This document shows positions 53,464-64,000 of a stretch of DNA of 64,000 nucleotides, in pieces (position 1 is the first letter of the stretch; each line of letters starts with the position of its first letter). A program made the translations under genes and the position numbers. The stretch spans positions 6,912,501 through 6,976,500 of the forward strand of contig NC_135553.1 in assembly GCF_964340395.1 (NCBI RefSeq). Direction: 5' to 3'. The DNA is from Glandiceps talaboti. Taxonomy: Eukaryota > Hemichordata > Enteropneusta > Spengelidae. Below the pieces are notes generated by a model. The model saw only the letters and a list, made by a program, of their open reading frames with translations. It searched no databases and was not told the origin of the DNA.

Positions 53464-53693
53464 TCAAAAACATTTAGTCTTCATTTGTCCCAACCCTAGA
53501 ATATTGGAACTCATACCAGCTTCCACAAGTTGTCGCAATTTTACGTTAGTTAGTGTTGCCGTAAAAGGGTAACAGTTTATGACGATTGGCTCAGTTCCAC
53601 TGATCTCGTTTTGTAAAACAACCTTTATACTCTGGTTGTATTGGTGTGTTGTATCTTCTCCACTACCTGTGATGGTTGTATTGACTTCCACAA
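53464..53693 (-). CDS. Candidate terminal exon of an unidentified gene
   Basis: On the minus strand an acceptor (atattagttaattag) ends at 53694 and opens a 76-codon frame (VEVNTTITGSGEDTTHQYNQ, SIKVVLQNEISGTEP, ending GLGQMKTKCF) to a stop at 53464. The residue mix is protein-like, unlike the Leu/Ser/Tyr-rich chance frames nearby, and there is no ATG at its head, as expected for an internal or last exon. No family was recognised, and no upstream partner exon was found to the right. Confidence 0.3.
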
Positions 53694-56437
53694 CTAATTA
53701 ACTAATATTTTATGTACATCTAATGTGTAGTCTTAAAAATAACGACTACATGTATATCATATGTGTTGTAAGTTGTGAAAGAGTCTGAAACTCGCTTTCA
53801 AAGTACTGCATCACGGTTTGTACATGTAACAGACAATATTGAACATCCCTCCATTGATTCTCTCCAATCACCCCCACGTCATTATTACCCCCTCCCTCCA
53901 CACACAGGTGTACACTCACACCTGCTTGGATCCTGACATCTTAACTATGTTTATCCTTGACCCAATGCATTTTATTTCAAAGCATGTCGACAACACTCAT
54001 TTATACTCCACGGGAAACGGGGGCGATTGACTAGAAGCCTTTGCTACAATATCCATCAATGGAGGTGCAAAATACGAGAAATTTAAATTCCCACCTGATC
54101 TGTCTGGCTGATCTTTCTGGAAAAGAAATCATTATTACCCTGAACTGCTGACATACGTTGAGTGGTTCAATTGAGGAGGAATTAAGATAAAGCGGAGAAA
54201 GATGTCGTACATGGTACCATAGAAGTATATATGATGCTTCCATGATGGCACAAAAACCCACAATACCTCACCCGCATATATTTACCAATTACTTTTTTAT
54301 TGTAAATTGTATGTTTTCTTTGATTAGTTACGGCATTATCTTTCTCAAATGATATATGATGACAATGCCTATGTGATCATGGGGGCATTAGCAGTACAAA
54401 AGAATGCAATAGATAACCATAGACCCGAGGGTCTATGAGATAACTCAATGACTGTTTTGAGTGAATCTGTAAAAGCTTTGATACCCCAAACAGTCATTAG
54501 CTACCTCACCACTTATGGTAGCAAGGGTCACGAAATAATGCCGGAAGGAACATTACACATGAAAACATAAAAATGCTAATCCCTGCAAGTATAGTGCATG
54601 TGGATGTAATATAAAAATCGCAATCAAGCATAATTAACTGTATCTTTCTTACCTTAGCTTGCAATGTAACGTTTTATGTAAGTTAGGGGTAGGAATGGGG
54701 TTGGAGCTATGAAAACAATACCAAGACAGGCACTTATTAGTACATCTAACCTCAATAGTAAAATTGTCCACTGTGACCGAAAGGTCAGAACAACGTGTTT
54801 CAAGGTTACCCCGGAGTTTTATCTTTAGTTACTCTTTATTTCCCTTTCTGTAGTGTAAACAACTGACATATTGAGACTTGCAATGAATAACACCCACACC
54901 AATTAAAAGATGACTGAATACAAAATTACTACCCGTGTGTCCTAAATCTGATCCGATGGCAAGTAAATTCATTGTATTGCCCACTCAGTGAAAACATAAT
55001 AATTATAAAACACCAGTGGTGTGTAACCAGGACTACAGTTTTTACGGGTGAGAGACGGGTCAGTGTAATTTCTTCGGCCATGCTTGGTAAATGCTACCGT
55101 GACCAGTTAGTTAAGGCGATGAGTTGTTTCTTTTATTGGTACACTGAGGATGTTCTATTTTGCCCCGTCTATTTCATGTTGTTAAATTGATATGCAGTGA
55201 TAGTGATTTTAATTTCCTGGTTGTAATGGTTGGTATTGTGTTTTTAGTTTACTGGTCATATCGAGAACATCGTTTCTTTACTTGGGACATATAAAGTATC
55301 GTGCCCCTTTCAATAATTAAAAACTGTTCATGTAAAATTGAAATAAGCAAATATGATGATTTCATCAACTTCCCGATGTTTGCACCGTTGCTATAGAAAT
55401 ATATTCTTATAAATATAATTAATATAATTTTGAAATCACCAGTTGATATTCAGACCACAATAAAAAAAATAGCGCATAGTTGAAAGCAAGAGCACGTTGT
55501 TGCATTTGCATTGGTTGTTGTCTCCCCGAGACCACACGTATTTAGCTTCCCCTTATGTTACAAACATTCAGACAGTCAAATAATAAAATTAGCTATCTCG
55601 GCTTTGAAGCCCTTACCAGTGTCAAAAAAATGGAGAAATAACAGAACTATTGATAACTATATTAAAGCAACATTTTCTTAATTGTTATATTCCTATTTAC
55701 ACCTGTTACCATACATCGACTAATCGTGCATAAAACTTAAGCTTCATGTCAGGTACACCTTGTAGTTGTCCGCATGCGCAGTACTCGTACCTGTAGCTTA
55801 CAATATTTTGTGTTTCCATGACACTGAAAGTGATGTTAAGTGATCGCGATGTTATGGCACTATCTCTCACATTTTGTTTCAATTCCTACAGGTGTGTCTT
55901 TTTTAAATTTCTCCGATGAGATCACTATACATTATTCGGGGGTGGGGGGGGGGTCACAATATGTTTTAAATTGCTATAGTGCCTGCATGGTGTACTATGT
56001 ATGTGACAACGATGGTGACACGTTGCAGATGACTGGAAGAAGATAAGTTATAAAGTATCCACCGTATATGTAGCCATTGTGAGTAACCAGGGACATATAA
56101 GGGGAGTACCCTCAAAAGTTGAGGCTAGGGAGGGGTGTTGGATGGATTATAGTGGTCGTAGAATATTTGACCGAGAGACTTGTCGTGTTTCACTATCTCA
56201 GACCTACCTAATGTACCTTTTAGTATGTTTCGTGGTTTGAAAGGTTGGCCTGAGACATGTGAGACAGTGAGTCTCTGGGCTACACCATACCGAATACGGA
56301 CATTATTCAAATGTTTAGTTGCCTATATTATACCTTATTACTCAGTGGATAATACATAAGGCTTACATGTATGTTTTTATCTCGTTCACACTGATATAAA
56401 CCGAGAACCTGACTGGAACGTGAGTTTATTTTACTTC

Positions 56438-56440
<3 letters not shown>
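53694..56440. other. Spacer, no gene supported
   Basis: AT-rich with scattered CpG. Contains a palindrome catagacccgagggtctatg (54418-54437) and a run of G at about 55940. A minus-strand frame at 56125-56310 (VRIRYGVAQRLTVSHVSGQP) is open but isolated. Confidence 0.5.

Positions 56441-56518
<78 letters not shown>
56441..56518. repeat. (GT)n microsatellite
   Basis: About 38 nearly pure GT units. Confidence 0.95.
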
Positions 56519-56521
<3 letters not shown>

Positions 56522-59037
56522 TGTATTTTAAAACTAAGCCAAGGGTAGGTTTTGGAGAAATTGTTGAACGACAAACAGAAAATTAAATTGGAGTGGCTTT
56601 ATTGAACAAGAATTATGTGGCGTCAATTTTAGAATGGAAAGTAGCAAACTAGTCTTTTCTTTTTACGTATTTGTCTCACTGTGATAATTAAAGAAGATAA
56701 TTTATTTTGGTTTATATAAACAGTGTTTTGAAAAAGCTAGAAGGAACATTCTTTCACATGAATGTATCACGAGATTTATTTTGAATGGCGTGAATGGTAC
56801 ATGTTTGTGTAAATAATGCATTACTGTATCACTTGGCTATGGAAATAGTATATTGAGAACACCAAAATACGATCTGTTTGTAGTCCTTATCTGCATTTAT
56901 TACATTCATGTAGCCCAGAGATATATCAAGCTTGACGATGTTGATTCACCCGAAACGTCTGAGCTCAAATTGGTTTAAACACACCTTTAGGTAGTCATTT
57001 CAAATTCAACAGAGATTACTGTTCTCACATTGTACTGAGCCTTGCCTATTGCGAGCGAGCAGCATGGCTAGGGTGCCGTTTTATCTAAATTTGAGATCTT
57101 ATATAATTTGAAGAATCGCAGATAGAAAACTGCATTCCTTATCTTATCAGTAACCCGTGCCACCTTTAGGACAGCACTACTTGAGTAGATGAGAACACCA
57201 ACAGATGACAAAATTCAACCGGAGATATCAATTATAATAAAAAGACAATTGGAAGCGTGTATATCACTCTGCGAACAATAAGGTCACACTACCCACTGAC
57301 AAAGAGAGAAGTGTAATAAATAACACGTAGGTGGGTTTTAAGCCATACGTTGAAGCTGAACATAACAGCACACTTTAAAAGTCCCTTTGCAAACTGTCGA
57401 CTATCTTCATCCACCACTAGAGACATTTCCTCTTTGACATTTGCCATCTGCATTGTCAACGATAACAATCAGGTATCAGTCATTCAAGTCACGTGTGTTC
57501 GAGATAATTTGTCTCTCGTTATGTCTGCCCTGACTGTTTACACACATGTATTGGCATTTGTCTGGCTGAAAAAACAAATAATAGGGATTTCGGGGAGGGG
57601 GAGAGGAGTTTTTTTTTGCACATGTATTTTGACACATTTATTTCACGATAAATCGTGTCACAAAACTTGAATTCATTATCTCGCTGAGTGCAACATTCTC
57701 GAGTAAATAACTTATCTGAGAACCATCATATATTACGATTCACTTCACACAATTTTCATAGTTCTAAAAGCGTTTTCCAACGCCTAGCACATACTCCGAT
57801 TGTAACCCCAGAGCGTTTCTTAGCGCACCCCCCCCCCCCCGGTACGTATACAGGGATGATGTCATGTAAGAAGGCAGTTTTAGTAACTGTGACAGACACC
57901 TTTCAACCCAAATTTGATACAACATATATTGTAATTATTTTGGTCTAGTAGAGTTCACTTAGGTAAGAATTACGGAAATAAAATTGTAATCAAACAATTT
58001 TACTGGAAATCGCGTAGGTGGTTTGAATTGGTACATGCCTAAGGTGTCTAAGGTGTCGTTTTGTCATCTCGATGCACTTTCACTCACTATATTCCTATCG
58101 TGACCTTTCACCTCGAGTAATCGGTTAAATATGGTAGTCATAGCCGACTCAGTGTGTGGTAAGTTATTTATTATATTATTATATATAAATAATTTATATC
58201 TATCGCTATATTATCGTGTATAATGTCACGTGACCATGGCTTAAACTTAACATCGTATCTTTTGTCTGGCACGACACCTGTTGATCGTTAAACGTTTTCA
58301 AAATTAGCATATTTTCATCAAAAAGTCGCAAATAATGAATAATCATTCATAAGCGATGACGTAATGCTAAGACTAATTTATGGTCTATAAATTTGAATTA
58401 ACACGCTGTGTACAGTATTTGGATTTCAATTAACCCATCAATGTCGATTTCACCATGTCCAACCGTCGCCATCCGACCTGTGTGACTTGATTGGTGACAT
58501 TTTCACATTGATTTATAACAGTATAATAAATCAACTAAATACGACCTTTTAATGTTATCGTTAAGTGGCGAATTAATTCACTACTTTATCTGATAAATTT
58601 AATTAAACTTAAGTTTTTGTTTGCTTTGTTTTTTTACGGAACGCCCACGTATTCCGACGCTCTGCCAGCACTCCGCTATGTGCAGGATAAACCCAAATTT
58701 AGAAATGGTCGTAAAAAAATGAAATGTTATATTCAATGGTTCAATATTCATAAAGAAATGAAACAATCTAGAGCTCGTAACTTGTCGCTGGTTGTGACCC
58801 TACGTACACTGTCACTGTACAGATGGCATTGTTGTTAGGATGACATTTTTGTTAGGGGGAAATGACATATTAGTACCATCAAAACAAAAATAACGACAAT
58901 ACAGCAAATAGACAATAATAAAAAATGGAAATTGGAATATCCTTCTACTAGGCTATCAATTCCATTCTAAGTTAAGTGGTTTTTTTTATCAGACATCATC
59001 AACTTAACCTCTCCATCCACCAACCCCACACACTCAT
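56519..59037. other. Spacer, no gene supported
   Basis: Contains a run of about 14 C at 57826-57840 and an AT-palindromic block near 58165-58200. Two plus-strand frames of 86-106 codons (57350-57948) have no family resemblance and no splice context that I trust. Confidence 0.5.
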
Positions 59038-59041
59038 TAAA

Positions 59042-59089
<48 letters not shown>

Positions 59090-59266
59090 TACACATACAC
59101 ATACATACATACATACATACATACATACATACATACATACATACATACATACATACATACATACATACATACACACATACACACACACATACATACATAC
59201 ATACATACATACATACATACATACATACATACATACATACATACATACATACATACATACATACAA
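59038..59266. repeat. (CA)n / (CATA)n compound microsatellite
   Basis: About 45 bases of CA followed by about 180 bases of CATA with a CACA interruption near 59172-59188. It generates YVCM and TYIH artefact frames. Confidence 0.95.
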
Positions 59267-62200
59267 ACCCCACAGACTCTTTAGCAATAGAAATGTGTCT
59301 TTTCAGGGTCATACATATTACTGTACATCGATCATTCAGTAATAACTGCTATTGGATCATTCAAAGATGGCGATGCTGGAAGGGAGGTTGTTTATATTCT
59401 GAAGTAGATAATTTATATTAGAATAACGTTTTAACACCGTTTGATTAATAATTTGTTCAATAATTGCTACGATATCCTGCCAGGAAATAATTTCCTCGGG
59501 ATGATAAAATTAATAAACTACCTAACCGCAGTAAAAAAAATATATAATGCTTTATATAGTCTTGTCATACAAACGAGGGCTAATGGCGTTAGAACACCCA
59601 CACTACCCCGTCTGTCCAAGCTATGAAAGGTCGGCACTGTCGGTATATGTAAGAACACAGACTTCAGACGCATCCCTGTGTATGAAGCAGGGTGAACTCA
59701 TTATCAGAAACGACTACGTGATCGATAAAACATAACCGTTCTACTGTGCAATAGTCTGTCGGAGTAGGCGTAAAAAGTAGCAGAGTTGCAAAGACCCGTA
59801 CCCACATATCGTCTAGTATTTTAAATTGAATTGAATTATTTATATTTAGTGAATTTACCTTGTGTTCCCAATCTATGTTATGCTAATAAGCTAGGTTTTA
59901 TTATGAATTCCAAAGAAATCCCAATTTATAAGTCGTGTGACAAGTAACGATCTGTCCACGTAGCATATTATCGTCAGTTAGTACTAGTAATAGTATACGT
60001 CTAATGTGTGGTTTGATAGCAAGCGAGTGGCTAATCACCTTACTGCATAATCAGCTGCCCGTGGACGCCTGTATGTATAAATATACATGTCAATGCGGGC
60101 AAGATATTTTGATATAAAATGGTGACGTTGTACGGATGTAAAGATACTATCAATGATAGATTCGATGTCACAGTGAATGCTCACAACATGGTTTCCCATA
60201 TTTTTCGTGCTTATTGACAGCGTGATGGAGGCCCTTCTAACTCCATGTTGATAGCATCAGTTTATTATCATTTTTCATGAATTGTGGGTGATGTATCATA
60301 CATGAAAGTCAATTACACGCGACAAGCACACGTCTTGTCAGCTGGGTGCGTGATACGGTAATACGATAATGATCCTTACTATTATTAACACTGCTGGTCG
60401 AAATGTACGTAACAGCCGCTGCCTTCTCCATTGCCAGCTGTGTTACCATCAAACGTAGTCTATATCTCTACACATAATCCTCTTATAGCGCTAATCCAAT
60501 GATATGTCACCGAATTAAGTAATTGACTCAAATAAACCGTGCACCTAGTGCCCTGCTTTCCTTATACATCTATTTATACACATGTAACATTAATCACTAT
60601 GGCAATCATGCAAATTTTACTCATTTTTAGCGGTGAAAAGCACGTTTTGTATGCATTGATCTAATATTGTAATACCATACATTTTTGTTATTGTTGACTT
60701 TCAACTGCATTAATGTCAAGAACTCTAATTAAAATTGTATTAGTCATTTAAAGTATGAAATCACAAAATTCATCATTATCCCCATCTACACCCCCCTAGT
60801 ATTAATGGTTCCTTCTCCTGATTAAACAGACCCCGAATAGCGTGTCTCGTCTTGTACATGCATGCAAAGGTAAAATGCCTGCTATAATTCACAGCAGTGT
60901 GAAGCAACCAATCCCCATAATAAAATAATACTAGCGACATTAAAATCAACTGGAAAGTTAACAAACTCCACAATCAGCACGACAAAGTGTCTTAATATGA
61001 GGATCTACAACCAGCATATTTTGTTTCTTACACTTGAGATGTTAACCTCATTAAAATAAAAAATCACAAAACACAGAAACGCCATTATTTCCAAGAAAAA
61101 ATGAGATTTATTAAAGTCATCAAAAGATAGATATTTTTTTTTGCTCCTGAAATGTTAATGTGATACAAGATGGAAGTGATAAGCGCCCCCTGAAGATGAA
61201 AGTTGGAAAGTACATAGCTTTGTTAAAGTAATATTCAATGAGGATACCTTTTTTTTTTCATTTCACTTGAACAAACCCTTTCCATGGAAGTACTTCTGCT
61301 TTAACCAATTATATTTACATTTTCTTTAAAAAAGCTAAAGAAGACTATTAAATTAAAATTTGTGATAATTACAGTGAAATTGGTCTATAGACATTAAAAG
61401 TTACTATTAAACTACACAGTACATGCGGATACACGTTAGTCATTTGACCACTATGTGTATAGGAAGAAAATACACAAAACTGTTCATTTGAAATTTTTCT
61501 TTTTCATCAAGCATATAACAGGTAGCCATTTACATGTGAAAGTTATAGAATAGAATATAATATAAACTGTACAATTGTATTTGGTTCGATGTGAAATGAC
61601 ATGTTCTGCAGTAATGATTTTGATTTTTTTTCAAGCCAAGCGGCAGAAAATAGTCTACGTTTTTAAAATGCTATGGAAACAAGTAGATATCAACGTGTGA
61701 ATTTATCACCTACTCGACGAACTCACGATATCCTCACTTGATGCACAGTAAGTGTTCACGACAGCGTTTTTAAATTACACTAAATCGTCGCGTCAGTGTA
61801 AAATAATTATTCCTTTTCCCGCTGGTGTAGCCTTTGTGTTTCCGACATGTCAATTACACTTCCTCATCACAGACGAAACTAAGGTGGATTTTTTAATACT
61901 CAATTATCTGTACACGTTTATAGTTGTGCTTTTGAATTGAGCAATACTCATGTTCTCTCTTGTTGTTATTCAATAGGACATGCTGGAAATGATTGACACG
62001 AGCCTGTACTTGTTGTTAATTACAAGCTAAATGTTAATTACATGCATTCATTTCCGTTGTTATAGGGTCGATTTCACAAGTGAGCTCTTATGTCTAATAA
62101 CCAGGATAGTCTAACAGTGAACGAAAGTTACATTATATCTGGATAGGATCGAAAAAAAGGATGCTTAGATACAGGGACGTTGACTTCTCACAATAACACC

Positions 62201-64000
62201 TTATACGGACCATACTTCACGAATGACAATTAGAAATATAATCTTTGTGTTTTAGTCATGGGTTTTCTTTTTCATAGAAAATATCTCTGTTTTTTTTCTT
62301 CAAAATGTGTATACTTAATACTCTACGGTGGAAGACATGAGCGAAACGCTAAAAGATTAATATATATATTTTTAAAAAACCCTTAATTTTTAAAAAAAGG
62401 CACGTATTCTGAATTTTTTTTATATGGATAACAAAAAGGCACAATGGTACGATTCCAAAATGTATTTTGTGACACGCTGTGGAATATTTCGACGAATAGT
62501 CATGAAATTCATGACCAGAGAAGCCGGTATCATGGAGGATTCTTTTTTTTGTGATTTGCGGAAAATGTGATATGAAACGGGGAGTGTGACGCAGGTGGAA
62601 CGAATGAGCGCTGTATGGTTGTTGTGGTTGACTAGACTGTGTGACTGATGAATAAATGTTAGAGTCGTTGCATGACGATCAATAGATCATCATTATCCCT
62701 TCACCCACTATCTATGATAATGAATCCAACTTGCAACATTCCAAATAGCAATCAAATACGCTTGCGTAAAAAATGCTAGGAAATAGAACAACCCAATAAT
62801 GAAGCGACGTGTTGCTCGATAAATTAACTCGTTTCAATGCACTTGGGGGAATATTTGGCAACGGGATAAAAACCTAATATGATATTATGTACTTGGAAGA
62901 CGAGCGAGAGAAAGAGTACTGTTATTAAAATAGACTGCAATTTGAATCCTCTATACAAAATTGACATTCTTGTTTCGTGGATACTCCGTGTTCTCAATAC
63001 GCACGTACATGGTGTATACAGTATAGTATAGATAATGAAAATTGTCACATGTTGGCATTCACACCATGTATCCTGTAAATTTCAGTTTTGATCGACACCG
63101 GAATATGATATGAACACGCCTGACTTATAACCCGGACTTTGGAAGCCTTCATGCTATCATGGTGGGAATACGTTTAAATACACACTGCCTTAAATTTCAT
63201 TCCGAATTTTTCGGTCAAAATCATGTGACCTGCACAATAATTATGTCACGTCCCATACTTTAGAATGCGAAAAAAATTACAAAATTCTGTTATTCAACCG
63301 AAGACATGTTATTGGCACTATTTTGCGAGCTAGAAAGAAAAAAAAACATATCTGGAAGTTTTTTTGTATTGTCAAAGACGTATTGTATATGTTAATTTCT
63401 ATATCCTAAAGGGAACCTTTTAATGGACGTGTTGACCGGTTATTTTGTAATGTACATAAAGGTGATGAATTTCTTTTGATCTAATACCTGCATTTCATCA
63501 CTTTAACTGGCAGACTGAACTATTTTCATGCCCCAATTTCAATATTCATAAATATCGAACATAAATTATCTGAAATAACAGTGAGGAGAGGCAATAGAAC
63601 AGGTCAACCATAGAGTGATAGAAACCTTGCAAAAGATATTTAACTATCACGTGACTAAACCTAGTTTTTCATTCTATCTTCTGTGATCTAATACGGCAGG
63701 TGTGGTTGTCATAGTAACCATTGTTTCCCTTTGAGTAATGGGTAAGTGTTTCTATACATATATGGTAAGAGTGTTGCTACCGGTACAAGCTGACTATCAC
63801 ACACCCCCTATCTTCTTTGCCAGCTGACTACTTCTCTCCATTTTCACAGTGTGTAATTGAATGTATTGTAGTCATCGTCTTTTTCAATGTAATTATCAGT
63901 TGAAACAGCGGAAAACAACCTCATTCATTCTGACATATTCAGTTCTTTTTCGATCAGACAATTGATGGGCACATTACGGGCATTGGCATCAGCTTCGATC
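59267..64000. other. Spacer to window end, no gene supported
   Basis: No coding exon was recognised. It includes homeodomain-like TTAATTA pairs around 62016-62042 next to a TGATTGAC (61992), and an X-box-like GTTGTCATAGTAAC (63705-63718) with a TCACGTGAC (about 63648), either of which could belong to a neighbouring gene's control region. Confidence 0.45.

Noticed and set aside
57350-57948. Two plus-strand frames of 86-106 codons
   Set aside because: No splice signals that chain them, no domain, and biased composition. Lengths are within chance expectation for 64 kb.
58967-59312. YVCM/TYIH frames of 87-106 codons
   Set aside because: Artefacts of the (CA)n/(CATA)n tract.

Overview
This is an AT-rich animal nuclear genome window with no bacterial or viral gene content. 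Genes are split into short exons with canonical GT/AG introns, and introns and spacers carry microsatellites, a tRNA-derived SINE pair and many small palindromic elements. The gene content and the many 'tacatgta'-type palindromes suggest a marine invertebrate, perhaps a non-vertebrate deuterostome such as a hemichordate or lancelet, or a lophotrochozoan. The phylum cannot be fixed from sequence alone.

Layout. (1) 1-3.5 kb: spacer or 5' region with a SINE, palindromes and an array of X-box-like motifs. (2) 3.5-18.4 kb, + strand: a complete ten-exon FOXRED2 (ERFAD) orthologue, a secretory-pathway flavoprotein. (3) 21.8-23.3 kb, - strand: a compact three-exon gene for a 157-residue cysteine-rich secreted protein of no recognised family. 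Its splice phases all agree. (4) 24.2-36.9 kb, + strand: PALB2, the BRCA1-BRCA2 bridging factor of homologous recombination. The BRCA1-binding coiled coil, a 3.5 kb exon with an AT-hook, and the C-terminal WD40 propeller can all be read. CpG-rich candidate leader exons lie upstream, and a partial copy of one WD40 exon sits in an intron. (5) 40.7-50.4 kb, - strand: a nine-exon LUC7L/LUC7L2 orthologue, a U1 snRNP-associated splicing factor with two zinc fingers and a long RS tail. (6) 50.6-64 kb: a gene-poor stretch with one candidate terminal exon, microsatellites, a long hairpin and possible regulatory sequence.

The cysteine-rich gene and PALB2 are divergent, and a pyrimidine-tract/C-run region separates them. 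PALB2 and LUC7L are convergent. The genes do not form one pathway: ER redox/ERAD (FOXRED2), DNA repair (PALB2) and splicing (LUC7L) are independent housekeeping roles.

The observations most worth following are the orphan secreted gene, the leader ORF that can run into the PALB2 start, the duplicated PALB2 WD40 exon, and at least eight families of short inverted-repeat elements, several present more than once in the window.
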